In this document: positions 26,470 through 34,949 of the stretch, piece by piece
How positions within the stretch are numbered: position 1 is the stretch's first letter
How the letters are laid out: each line of letters starts with the position of its first letter
Source: Naasia sp. SYSU D00057
Lineage (GTDB): Bacteria; Actinomycetota; Actinomycetes; Actinomycetales; Microbacteriaceae
Assembly (NCBI RefSeq): GCF_017916505.1
Contig: NZ_JAFMSZ010000001.1
Span: 62,001-126,000 of the forward strand
DNA length: 64,000 nt
Direction of reading: 5' to 3'
Notes under the pieces: generated by a model
The model's database searches: none
Told to the model about the DNA's origin: nothing
What the model saw: the letters and a program-made list of their open reading frames with translations, nothing else
Translations under genes and position numbers: made by a program

Positions 26470-29232
26470 ATGAGCGTCGAGTTCGAGGTCTTCGGTCCGC
26501 TGGTGGTGCGCCGCAACGGGCGGGTGCTGCCCGTCCGGGGCGAGCTGCCGCAGGCGATCCTGGCCCGGCTCGCGCTCGTGGCCGGCGAGACCATCGACCC
26601 CGACGAGCTCATCGCCGACGTGTGGCGGGAGCCGGGCGACGGCGCGCTCTCCAGCCTCCGCGCGTACCTCTCCCGCCTCCGCGGCAGCGGCTTCGAGGGC
26701 CTGCTGCAGGGCACCCGCTTCGGCTACAGCCTCGACGTGCCCCCGGAATCCGTCGACCTCGGCCGGTTCCGCGCCGGCGCCGCCCGGCTCGGCCGCCTCG
26801 GCAGCACGGACGACGCGGTTGCGCTCGCCGAGCAGCTCGTGCGGCTGTCGGCGCAGGAGCCGTTCTCGGGCATCGACGCGCCCTTCGTCGCCCCCGCGAG
26901 GGAGCGCATCCGCGAGGAGCGCCGCGGCGTCCTCGAGCGCTACGCCGAGCTGCGCCTCGCCCGGGGCGAGCACTCCGCCGCGGTCGTGACGATGACGGGC
27001 GCGGTCGCCGACCACCCGCTCGACGAGAAGCCCACCCGCCTGCTCGCGCTCGCGCTCGCGCGCGCCGGGCGGGTCAGCGACGCACTCGAGGCAATCGACG
27101 CGTACGGCGTCCGCCTCGCCGCGGACCGGGGGATCGAGCCGCCCACGCGGCTCATCGAGCTGCGGCAGGCGATCGTGCGGCACGACCCCGAGGTGCTCGG
27201 CCGCTCCGGCCGGGAGATGGCCCGGACCGGGCTGCCGCACCCGCTGACCCGCTTCGTCGGCCGCCGGGCGGAGCTCGCCGCGGTCGCGGCCGCGCGCGAC
27301 GAGCACCGGCTCGTCACCCTGGTCGGCCCGGGCGGCGTCGGCAAGACGCGCATCGCGATCGAGGCCGCGCGGTCGACCGGTCCCACCCGGGACGACGAGC
27401 AGTGGTTCGTCGACCTGGCGTCCGTCCGCGAGCCGGACGAGGTGCTGCCGCTCGTCGCCGACACCCTCGGCGCATCCGGGCACACCCTCGACCTCATCGC
27501 CCCGCGCATCGCGGAGCGCCGCACGCTCCTCGTCCTCGACAACGCCGAGCACGTGATCGGGGCCGTCGCCGCGGTCGCCTCGGGCCTGCTCTCCCGTGGC
27601 CGCCTGACCTCCCTGCTCGTGACGAGCCGCGAGCCGCTGCGCCTCCCGGGCGAGCACGTCGTCCCCATCGCGCCGATGGCGCTCGAGGACGCCCGCGTCG
27701 TCTTCACCGAGCGCGCCGCGGACGCCCGGGGCGGGCTGCTGGAGGAGGGCGACGAGGACGCGGTCGACGCCATCTGCTCCGCCCTCGAGGGCATCCCGCT
27801 CGCGCTCGAGCTCACCGCGGCGCGCCTCGATGTGCTGAGCTCGGCCGAGCTGCTCGATGCGGTGCACGACGGAGCGGGCGCCGAGGAGCGCGGCTCCGGC
27901 TCGGCCCGGCACGACAGTGTCGGCAACGCGGTCCGCTGGAGCGTCGACCTGCTGACCCCCGCCCAGCGCGACCTGCTCGTCCAGCTCGCGCGCTTCGCCG
28001 GCGGTTTCACCGAGGAGGCGGCGCTCGGCATCTGCGACGTCGACGACGACGAGCCCGAGCGGGTCCTCGCCCGCCTGGTCGACAAGTCCCTCGTCGCCGT
28101 CTCGCACGGCGACGCGGGGCAGCGCCGGTACCGCCTGCTCGACTCGGTGCGCCGGCACGTCGCCGCCGAGGACGAGCCGGACCCCGAGTGGTACGAGCAG
28201 CACCGGCTCTGGCTCGCCGGGTTCGCCGAGCGGATGGGGCCCCTCACCCGCAGCGCGGACGCCCGCGTCGCTAACTCCACGCTCGACCTCCTCCGCGCCG
28301 ACCTGCGGCTCGCCCTCGACAACGCGATCGCCGCCGAGGACCGGCTCTGCGCGGTCCGCCTCGCCGGCGGCCAGGCGCATCACTGGTTCAGCCGCGGCCT
28401 CCTCCTCGAGGGCGTGCGCAGCATCGAGCGGGCCCTCGCGGTGCCGGGCGACCTGCCGCCGCTCGTCGAGGCTCAGGCGATGCTCGGCCTGACCGTCCTC
28501 TGCTACCAGACGGGCGACGCGGAGCGCGCGTTCCAGACCATCGCCCGCGCCTTCGAGCTGGCCCTCGCCGCGGGCGACTCGGCCATCCCCGCCGTCGCCC
28601 TCGCCCGCACCGCCTACGGCCGCTCGCTCCTCCTCCGCGACTCCGACGAGGCGCGCAGCCTCATGGCGCAGGCGGCGCAGTTCGCCGACTCGGCACCGGC
28701 GTGGGCGCGCGCCGAGGTCCTCATGTGCCGGGGCCAGACGCTGCGCGCGCTCGGCGCCTCGGACGAGGCGCTCGCGAGCCTCGACGAGGCGTACGAGGTG
28801 GCGCTCAGCGCCGGCTACGCCTGGATGATGTGCTCGGCCCGCTACATCGCGGGCAAGGTGCTGACCGACCAGCTGCGGGGCCGGGAGGCGATCGCCGAGC
28901 TGCGGCACGCGTCCCTCCAGGCCATCGCGGCGGAGGATCACGCCTCGACGCTCGCCGGCATGCACCAGATCGCGGGCGCGTGCGCGCTCGTGGAGCGGCA
29001 TGAGGAGGGCGCGCGCATCTTCGGAGCCGTCGATCGGATCGGCTCGCGCTACAACTACAACCCCGTCATCGCGGAGGGGGAGGAGGCCCGCCGCCTGCGC
29101 GACCGCGTGGCCCAGGGGCTCACCGATGCGGAGTACGCCCGGGCGTACGCGGACGGCGCGGCGCTCGAGCTGCCCGACCTCTTCGACCTCGTCGACACCC
29201 TCCCTCAGCGCAGCCGCGAGGCGGCTGCCTGA
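26470..29232 (+). CDS. AfsR/SARP-type transcriptional regulator 1 with BTAD, NB-ARC and TPR-like regions
   Basis: 920 residues. Residues about 1-95 are an OmpR-like winged helix (VFGPLVVRRNG start, ISRLRG-like SYLSRLRGSGF recognition region); about 100-245 a bacterial transcriptional activation (BTAD) domain; about 275-560 an NB-ARC/STAND ATPase with Walker A GPGGVGKT, LVLDNAEH (Walker B) and TSREPLRLPGE; the rest is helical TPR-like. Such proteins are ligand- or phosphorylation-modulated activators that bind 11-bp-spaced direct repeats. A paralogue follows immediately. ATG 26470 is leaderless after TACTCT. Likely target: the TTGCA repeats nearby (inference). Confidence 0.85.
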   Translation: MSVEFEVFGPLVVRRNGRVLPVRGELPQAILARLALVAGETIDPDELIADVWREPGDGALSSLRAYLSRLRGSGFEGLLQGTRFGYSLDVPPESVDLGRFRAGAARLGRLGSTDDAVALAEQLVRLSAQEPFSGIDAPFVAPARERIREERRGVLERYAELRLARGEHSAAVVTMTGAVADHPLDEKPTRLLALALARAGRVSDALEAIDAYGVRLAADRGIEPPTRLIELRQAIVRHDPEVLGRSGREMARTGLPHPLTRFVGRRAELAAVAAARDEHRLVTLVGPGGVGKTRIAIEAARSTGPTRDDEQWFVDLASVREPDEVLPLVADTLGASGHTLDLIAPRIAERRTLLVLDNAEHVIGAVAAVASGLLSRGRLTSLLVTSREPLRLPGEHVVPIAPMALEDARVVFTERAADARGGLLEEGDEDAVDAICSALEGIPLALELTAARLDVLSSAELLDAVHDGAGAEERGSGSARHDSVGNAVRWSVDLLTPAQRDLLVQLARFAGGFTEEAALGICDVDDDEPERVLARLVDKSLVAVSHGDAGQRRYRLLDSVRRHVAAEDEPDPEWYEQHRLWLAGFAERMGPLTRSADARVANSTLDLLRADLRLALDNAIAAEDRLCAVRLAGGQAHHWFSRGLLLEGVRSIERALAVPGDLPPLVEAQAMLGLTVLCYQTGDAERAFQTIARAFELALAAGDSAIPAVALARTAYGRSLLLRDSDEARSLMAQAAQFADSAPAWARAEVLMCRGQTLRALGASDEALASLDEAYEVALSAGYAWMMCSARYIAGKVLTDQLRGREAIAELRHASLQAIAAEDHASTLAGMHQIAGACALVERHEEGARIFGAVDRIGSRYNYNPVIAEGEEARRLRDRVAQGLTDAEYARAYADGAALELPDLFDLVDTLPQRSREAAA

Positions 29233-29309
29233 ACGTTTCGGCGCTGGTACTGCCGCGGGGCCCGACGCGCCCCCTACACTGGCGGCGAATCGGTGCGGAA
29301 GGACGACAC

Positions 29310-32054
29310 GTGCGGGTACGGCTCTTCGGCTCGTTGGCTGCGACGAGCTCGAACGGGCCCGTCGTGGTGCGCGGTGACATCCCGCGTGCGATCGTCGCCC
29401 GGCTCGCCTGGGCCGCCGGCACGCCGGTGCCCGCCGACGAGCTGATCACCGACCTCTGGCCCGAGCCGCCGGAGACGGTGCTGTCCAGCCTGCGCGCCCA
29501 CATCTCCCGGCTGCGCGGCAACGGGTTCGGCGAGGTGCTCGGCAGCGGCCGCGGCGGCTACACCCTCGACGTCGACCCGGCGAACGTGGACGTCCTCCGG
29601 TTCCGCGAGCTGGTGGACGCCGCCCTTCGCGAGCCCGACGACGCCTCCGCCTTCGAGAGCCTCGGCGAGGCGGAGGGCATGTGGAACGGGGACCCGTTCG
29701 CGGGCCTCGGCGACTTCCCGTTCACCTCCGCCGCGGTCGAGGAGCTCGAGCGCTGGCGCGTGCCCGGCATGGAGCGCCTCGCGGAGCTGCGCCTCGACCG
29801 GCGGGAGGAGGCGAAGGTCGTGCTCGCCATGGCCGAGCTCGTCGCCGACCGGCCCTTCGACGAGCGACCGGTCGCCCTGCTCGCCCGCGCGCTCGCCCGC
29901 TCCGGCCGCACGAGCGATGCGCTGGAGGCGATCGACAAGCACGCCGCCCGCCTGGCGGCCGCCGGCCGGTCCGACCTGCCGCGCCGGCTCGTCGAGCTGC
30001 GCCAGGGCATCGTCCGCCAGGATCCGGGCATCGTCTCCGCCACGAGCGAGCACGAGGGCACGGTCAGCCGCAACGGCATCCCCATCCCGCTCACCCGGCT
30101 CGTCGGCCGCGAGGCGGAGCTCGAGCTGATCGCGCGCGGACGGTCGGAGTCCCGCCTGCTCACGCTCGTCGGGCCCGCCGGCGTCGGCAAGACCCGGCTC
30201 GCCATCGAGGCCGCCCGGCGCACGCCCGCGACCGTCGACGAAGTCCAGTGGCTCGTCGATCTCTCCCCGATCGCGGAGCCGGAGGACGTGGCCCGCGCTC
30301 TCGCGTCGGCCGTCCACGCGCCGTCGCACGACTTCGACGCCGTCGCCGCCCGCATCTCCGGCCGCCGCGGGCTGCTGCTCGTCGACAACGCCGAGCACCT
30401 CATCGGCGCGGTGGCCGCGCTCGTCGCCGAGCTGCTCTCCCGGTGCGAGGGGCTCGGTGTCATCGTGACCAGCCGCGAGGCTCTTCGCACCGCGGGCGAG
30501 CGCGTCATCTCGGTCGAGCCCTTCGCGGGTGCGACGGCGGGCGACGCCGTCGAGCTCTTCCTGCAGCGCGCCGCGGACATGGGCGCCACCGGTTGGAGCG
30601 AGGAGGAGCGCGACCAGATCGCCGACCTCTGCCGGCGCCTCGAGGGCATCCCGCTCGCCATCGAGCTCGCGGCCGCCCGCCTCGACGTGCTGAGCCTCGA
30701 GGAGGTCGCGAGCTCCATCGAGGAGGGCGCCGCCGATGCCGGGCTGCGCCGCCGCGGCCGGCACGCGAGCCTCGAGAACGCCATCGCCTGGAGCATGCGC
30801 CTGCTCGACGAGCGCGAGGTGCAGCTGCTCAGCCAGCTGGCGCTGTTCCCCGGCTCGTTCAGCCTCGACGCCGTCGCCGACATCTGCCTCGTGCCCGGCG
30901 GGGGAGAGCGTGAGCTCGCCGTGGGGCTCGTGCGCAAGTCGCTCGTGTCCGTGCAGGCGAACGACACCGGCGTCCGACGGTTCCGCCTGCTCGACTCGGT
31001 GCGGCGGTTCGTCCGCAACCGGCACCCCGTCGAGGATCCGGATGCCTGGCACGAGCGCCACCTGCAGGGCACGCGCCGCTTCGTGCGCCGGCACGGGCGC
31101 GACATCCGCACCCCGAACCACAAGCGGGCCCGGGCGGCCCTCGGCTCGGTCCGCGGCGACATCCTGCTCGCCCTCCGCACCGCGGCGAGCCTGCAGGACC
31201 GGCCGGCGGCCATGCAGATCGCCGCCGGCAGCGCCTGGTGGCTCTTCGAGCGCGGCTCGTTCGCGGACGCCCTGCAGATCGTCGAGGCCGCACGGGCGAT
31301 CCCGGGCGAGTGCGACCCCGAAGACGAGGCGACCGCCCTCTACACCTGCGTCTACGTCACCCGGTTCTGGGGCGACCGGCGGGCGTCCGTCCGGTACATG
31401 GAGGAGCTGCGGGAGGTGGCGGCGAAGACGGACAAGCCCGAGTACCAGGCGCTCGTCCGGATGCGCGACGCCTACGTGGCCGCCCTCGCCGCCGATCCCG
31501 AACAGGTGGAGGCGATCCTCACCGAGGCGGAGGAGGGGCTCGCGTCCGTCACCGGACCGTGGCGCCACGACCTCCTCGTCTCGCGCGCCGTCACCCTCCG
31601 CGACGTCGGCAAGCCGGCGAAGGCGCTCGCCGCACTGAGCGAGGCCCACCGCGCGGCCGAGGCCGCGGGCGACCCGTACGGGGTGAAGAACGCCGTCTAC
31701 ATCACCGGCATGATCCTGCTCTCCCTCCGCCGCGGCCGCGAGGCGGTCCAGGTCCTGCGGATCCGGGTCGCTCGCGGCATCGAGACCGAGGACTGGGTGA
31801 GCACACTGTCGGCGATCGCGGTGATCGCCTGCGCCTGCCACACGCTCGACCGCGCCGAGCTCGGGGTCGAGCTGTTCGCGGGCGTCGACAACATCGGCAA
31901 GCGGTTCAGCTACTCGCCGACCAGCGAGGAGTTCTTCCCCGTCTACCGGGAGCGGCTCCGCGAGGCGCTCACGCCGGCGGAGTGGGAGGAGGCGGCCGCC
32001 CGCGGCGGCGCCCTCTCCTTCCGGGACCTCGTGCGGCGCGCCCAGTCCTTCTGA
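29310..32054 (+). CDS. AfsR/SARP-type transcriptional regulator 2 (paralogue)
   Basis: 914 residues, same domain order as the gene before it: winged helix (MRVRLFGSLAA, AHISRLRGNGF), BTAD, ATPase with GPAGVGKT, LLVDNAEHLIGA and TSREALRTAGE, then helical repeats. The two align along most of their length, so this is a tandem duplication that has diverged. GTG 29310 opens the conserved N-terminus; TACACT (29275-29280) is a plausible -10, giving a short leader of about 24 nt. No direct TTGCA repeat lies upstream of this copy. Confidence 0.83.
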   Translation: MRVRLFGSLAATSSNGPVVVRGDIPRAIVARLAWAAGTPVPADELITDLWPEPPETVLSSLRAHISRLRGNGFGEVLGSGRGGYTLDVDPANVDVLRFRELVDAALREPDDASAFESLGEAEGMWNGDPFAGLGDFPFTSAAVEELERWRVPGMERLAELRLDRREEAKVVLAMAELVADRPFDERPVALLARALARSGRTSDALEAIDKHAARLAAAGRSDLPRRLVELRQGIVRQDPGIVSATSEHEGTVSRNGIPIPLTRLVGREAELELIARGRSESRLLTLVGPAGVGKTRLAIEAARRTPATVDEVQWLVDLSPIAEPEDVARALASAVHAPSHDFDAVAARISGRRGLLLVDNAEHLIGAVAALVAELLSRCEGLGVIVTSREALRTAGERVISVEPFAGATAGDAVELFLQRAADMGATGWSEEERDQIADLCRRLEGIPLAIELAAARLDVLSLEEVASSIEEGAADAGLRRRGRHASLENAIAWSMRLLDEREVQLLSQLALFPGSFSLDAVADICLVPGGGERELAVGLVRKSLVSVQANDTGVRRFRLLDSVRRFVRNRHPVEDPDAWHERHLQGTRRFVRRHGRDIRTPNHKRARAALGSVRGDILLALRTAASLQDRPAAMQIAAGSAWWLFERGSFADALQIVEAARAIPGECDPEDEATALYTCVYVTRFWGDRRASVRYMEELREVAAKTDKPEYQALVRMRDAYVAALAADPEQVEAILTEAEEGLASVTGPWRHDLLVSRAVTLRDVGKPAKALAALSEAHRAAEAAGDPYGVKNAVYITGMILLSLRRGREAVQVLRIRVARGIETEDWVSTLSAIAVIACACHTLDRAELGVELFAGVDNIGKRFSYSPTSEEFFPVYRERLREALTPAEWEEAAARGGALSFRDLVRRAQSF

Positions 32055-32144
32055 CGCGGCGGGGGCATCCCGGGCGCGGCGTCGCTCGTGTCGCCCCGTG
32101 TCGCGCCCTCAGGGGCGCCGAGCGGCGGCGTGAGAGGCTGAGGT

Positions 32145-33056
32145 GTGGACACCGGGAACCCCCTGCCGCGCCGCCCCCTCGGCTCGGGCGACGAGTGGGT
32201 GGAGCTGCCCGACGGCCGCCGCTACTGGGGCCGCTACGGCGCGGCCGGCCTGCTCGTGTCGAGCACCGCGGGCGTGCTCCTGCAGCACCGCGCCGGCTAC
32301 AGCCATTTCGGCGGCACGTGGGGCCTGCCGGGCGGTGCCCGCCACGAGGGGGAGAGCGCCGTCGCCGCCGCCGCACGCGAGGCGGAGGAGGAGGCCGGCG
32401 TCCCCGGCGACGCCCTCCGCCTGCGGTTCTCGAGCCGCCTCGACCTCGAGGTGTGGAGCTACACGACCGTCGTCGCGACCGTCGACGAGCCGTTCCGCCC
32501 GGTGATCGGGGACGCGGAGAGCATCGAGCTGCGCTGGGTGGCCGCCGACGAGGTCGAGGAGCTGCCCCTGCATCCGCGGTTCGCGGAGTCGTGGCCCGAC
32601 CTGCGGGGCCTGCTGGCCCGTCGCCCGACGCTGCTCGTCGATGTGGCGAACGTGATGGGGTCACGGCCCGACGGCTGGTGGCGCGACCGCCCCGGCGCCG
32701 CCGCCCGCCTGCTCGCCGGCCTGGACGCTCTCTCGAGCGCCGGCGTGCCGGCCGCCGACCTGGCGCTGCCGGGCGCCCGCTGGTGGCCCCACACCGTCGC
32801 GGTGCTCGAGGGGCAGGCGAAGGCGGCGCCTGACGCGGCGGCGGTGGCGGTGCTGCGCGCCGAGCGGGACGGGGACAGCGCCATCGCGGACGCGGTGGGG
32901 GCGGCGCCCGACCCCCGGGAGGTGACGGTGGTCACGGCCGACCGGGGCCTCCGTGACATCGTCACCGGTGCGGGCGCTCGCGTGCTCGGCCCGGGGAGGC
33001 TGTGGGAGCTGATCGACGCGGCGGTCAGACCTCCGCGATCGACGCCTTCCAGCTGA
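32145..33056 (+). CDS. Nudix hydrolase fused to an NYN/PIN-like domain
   Basis: 303 residues. Residues about 20-165 are a Nudix domain with the full signature GGARHEGESA...REAEEEAGV (near residue 65). Residues about 165-300 have LVDVANVMGSRPDGWWRDR, an Asp-rich start typical of NYN/PIN-type nucleases, and VTVVTADRGLRDIV with a second conserved Asp. So a nucleotide-diphosphate hydrolase is joined to a putative RNase. The GTG 32145 is preceded by GAGGCT five bases upstream. The last 32 bp overlap the convergent LRV-repeat gene. Confidence 0.8.
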   Translation: MDTGNPLPRRPLGSGDEWVELPDGRRYWGRYGAAGLLVSSTAGVLLQHRAGYSHFGGTWGLPGGARHEGESAVAAAAREAEEEAGVPGDALRLRFSSRLDLEVWSYTTVVATVDEPFRPVIGDAESIELRWVAADEVEELPLHPRFAESWPDLRGLLARRPTLLVDVANVMGSRPDGWWRDRPGAAARLLAGLDALSSAGVPAADLALPGARWWPHTVAVLEGQAKAAPDAAAVAVLRAERDGDSAIADAVGAAPDPREVTVVTADRGLRDIVTGAGARVLGPGRLWELIDAAVRPPRSTPSS

Positions 33057-33465
33057 CCAGCCCGCGCACGACCTTGCTGCGGTCCTCCGCGAGCACGGCC
33101 ATCGCGTCCTCGGGAACGAAGTAGTTGAGCGCGACCCAGCCGCGCACCTTCTCGGAGCGGTCCGTCGCGAGCTCGCTCAGCACATCGCAGGGCGTGCTCT
33201 CGTTGCGGGCGACGCAGGAGCGGACGCCCTCGTCCGAGTCGGCGGCGAGGACGCGGAGCAGGTCCTCGGGGGTGTTGCGGCTGCTCGCGACGCTCTCGCG
33301 GATCTTCGGGTTCTGGTGCTTGGCGAGCAGCCGGAGCCGCTCGATCTTGCTGTCGGTGACCTCGGGGGAGAGGTGCAGCAGCGCGACCTCGCCGGCGGCC
33401 AGGTTGAGGCCGCCGTCCCGCATCTGGCGTCGCTGGGCCGGGGTGTTGAAGCGGATGCACGACAT
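33025..33465 (-). CDS. LRV/HEAT-like repeat protein
   Basis: 146 residues of helical repeats with a period of about 26: KIRESVASSRNTPEDLLRVL, VRSCVARNESTPCDVLSELA, VRGWVALNYFVPEDAMAVLA and a partial last copy. This is the leucine-rich-repeat-variant (LRV) pattern, a protein-protein interaction scaffold. Some LRV proteins carry an N-terminal iron-sulfur cluster, but only one N-terminal Cys (CIRF) is present here, so I do not infer one. ATG 33465 follows TAGCGT by six bases (leaderless). Partner unknown. Confidence 0.72.
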   Translation of the reverse strand: MSCIRFNTPAQRRQMRDGGLNLAAGEVALLHLSPEVTDSKIERLRLLAKHQNPKIRESVASSRNTPEDLLRVLAADSDEGVRSCVARNESTPCDVLSELATDRSEKVRGWVALNYFVPEDAMAVLAEDRSKVVRGLVSWKASIAEV

Positions 33466-33471
33466 GCGTCC

Positions 33472-33477
33472 ACGCTA
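33472..33477 (-). promoter_or_regulatory. -10 of leaderless LRV gene
   Basis: Minus-strand TAGCGT, six bases, then ATG 33465. Confidence 0.45.
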
Positions 33478-33534
33478 CGCCCGCCGTCCGACGGCGTTCG
33501 ATGGCCTCGCGGCGCGTCCGGAGGTGGCCCCTCC

Positions 33535-33777
33535 TCACTCACCGGAAGGCCCGCCGCGCCCCCGCAGCAGCCGGCGGAGGCGCTCGTCGAGTCGGGACTC
33601 CGCGATCTCCACCTCGTTGCGGCCGTCGCCCACCCGGTACACGAAGCGGTCGCGGGCCGCCGGGTCGCGCCCGGCACGCGAGCAGAGCTCCTCCCAGTCG
33701 GACTCCTCGACGTCGACGCTCCAGCTGCGCGCGATGCCGGCGATCCCGCCGCTCCTGGTGACGGTGACGACGATCAT
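33535..33777 (-). CDS. Emfourin, M4 metalloprotease inhibitor
   Basis: 80 residues: MIVVTVTRSGGIAGIARSW, WEELCSRAG, DRFVYRVGDG and a C-terminal helix. This is the pattern of emfourin, the slow-binding inhibitor of protealysin-type M4 proteases, which is nearly always encoded next to the protease. Its ATG overlaps the M4 stop (ATGA), so both are made together. Cytosolic, no signal peptide; it presumably protects the cell from the active protease. Confidence 0.83.
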   Translation of the reverse strand: MIVVTVTRSGGIAGIARSWSVDVEESDWEELCSRAGRDPAARDRFVYRVGDGRNEVEIAESRLDERLRRLLRGRGGPSGE

Positions 33778-34814
33778 GCCGGCTCGATCCCGACGGTCCG
33801 CCAGGCGTCGACGACCGCCTCCCGCTCTGTCGTCGCCCTTCCCCAGCGATGGGCGGCGGCGGCGACCGTGGCGGAGGCGAAGGTGGCGAAGTCGCAGTCG
33901 CGGGGGAGGCCGCCCGTGGTGAGGGCGTCGTACCAGACGGGGCCGACGCTCTCCCAGGCGAAGCCGCCGATCGCCGTCGCCGCCAGGGAGAAGGCGCGGT
34001 TCGGGATGCCCGAGTTGATGTGCACGCCGCCCGAGTCGTCGTCGGTGTGCACGTAGTCCTCCATGTGCCGGGGCTGCGGGTCGCGGCCGAGCAGCGGGTC
34101 GTCGTAGGCGGTGCCCGGTGCGGCCATCGAGCGCAGCGCGACTCCCGAGATCCGGTCGGTGAAGAGTCCGGCGCCCACGAGCCAGGTGGCGCTCGCGGCG
34201 TCCTGCCGGAGCCGATGCTGCTCGACGAGGACCCCGAACACGTCGGACAGCGATTCGTTGATCGCCCCGGACTGGTCCTCGTAGCGGAGGTCGGCGGTGT
34301 ACTGGGTGACCCCGTGGGCCAGCTCGTGGCCGATCACCGACAGCGAGACGGTGAAGCGCCGGAAGATCTCGCCGTCGCCGTCCCCGAAGACCATCCGCTC
34401 GCCGTCCCAGAACGCGTTGTCGTACTCCTCGCCGTAGTGCACGGTCGCCTCGAGGGGCAGCCCGCGGCCGTCGATCGAGTTCCGGCGGTGCGCCTCGTCG
34501 AAGTAGGCGAACACCGCGCCGAGTCCGTCGTACGCCTCGTCCACCGCCGGGTCCCCGTCCGGCGGCTCGCCCTCACGGCGCACCGGGATGCCGGGCAGCG
34601 TCTCCGTCGACTCCGCGTCGGATATCGTCCGCTGCGGGTTGCGCGTGGTCGCCGCGCGCAGCTCCGGCAGGAACGGTGCCCGCCGGGTCTCGTGCACCGT
34701 GCCGGCGCCGACCAGGGCGCGACGGGCGGCCCGCGCGACCGTGCCGTACTCCCGCTCCTCCGCCGCCGAGGCGAGCCGCTCGAGCAGATAGGGCGGGACG
34801 ATGCTGCAGCGCAT
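33774..34814 (-). CDS. Protealysin-like M4 metallopeptidase
   Basis: 346 residues without a signal peptide, like protealysin. The short propeptide has the MRCSIVPPYLLERLA motif; the Zn ligands are His-His in VIGHELAHGVTQ (near residue 170) and Glu in GAINESLSDVFG; HINSGIPNRAF and a C-terminal YDALTTGGL/VDAWRTVGI complete the M4 fold. The usual thermolysin-type long FTP propeptide is absent. ATG 34814 begins the propeptide. The divergent promoter region contains TTGCA site 2. Such proteases can leave the cell by lysis or vesicles and act in invasion or protein turnover. Confidence 0.87.
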   Translation of the reverse strand: MRCSIVPPYLLERLASAAEEREYGTVARAARRALVGAGTVHETRRAPFLPELRAATTRNPQRTISDAESTETLPGIPVRREGEPPDGDPAVDEAYDGLGAVFAYFDEAHRRNSIDGRGLPLEATVHYGEEYDNAFWDGERMVFGDGDGEIFRRFTVSLSVIGHELAHGVTQYTADLRYEDQSGAINESLSDVFGVLVEQHRLRQDAASATWLVGAGLFTDRISGVALRSMAAPGTAYDDPLLGRDPQPRHMEDYVHTDDDSGGVHINSGIPNRAFSLAATAIGGFAWESVGPVWYDALTTGGLPRDCDFATFASATVAAAAHRWGRATTEREAVVDAWRTVGIEPA

Positions 34815-34882
34815 GCCCCGATTCTTCCCGCGCCCCCCGCAGCCGTCCAGGGCCGCGGAGTTGCGCGGCGTGCAAGCCGCCA

Positions 34883-34898
34883 TTGCACGTCCATTGCA
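34883..34898 (+). promoter_or_regulatory. TTGCA-N6-TTGCA direct repeat, site 2
   Basis: TTGCACGTCCATTGCA, units at 34883 and 34894 (11 bp). The end lies 39 nt before the TAGCGT of the htrA-like gene, exactly as at sites 1 and 3. It sits in the divergent region shared with the M4 gene and could act on both. Confidence 0.7.
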
Positions 34899-34936
34899 TG
34901 CGGGATCGATGCCACAACGCCTGATGCGGCCCTCCC

Positions 34937-34942
34937 TAGCGT
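34937..34942 (+). promoter_or_regulatory. -10 of leaderless HtrA-like gene
   Basis: TAGCGT in CCTAGCGT, seven bases, then ATG 34950. Confidence 0.5.
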
Positions 34943-34949
34943 TCGGGAC

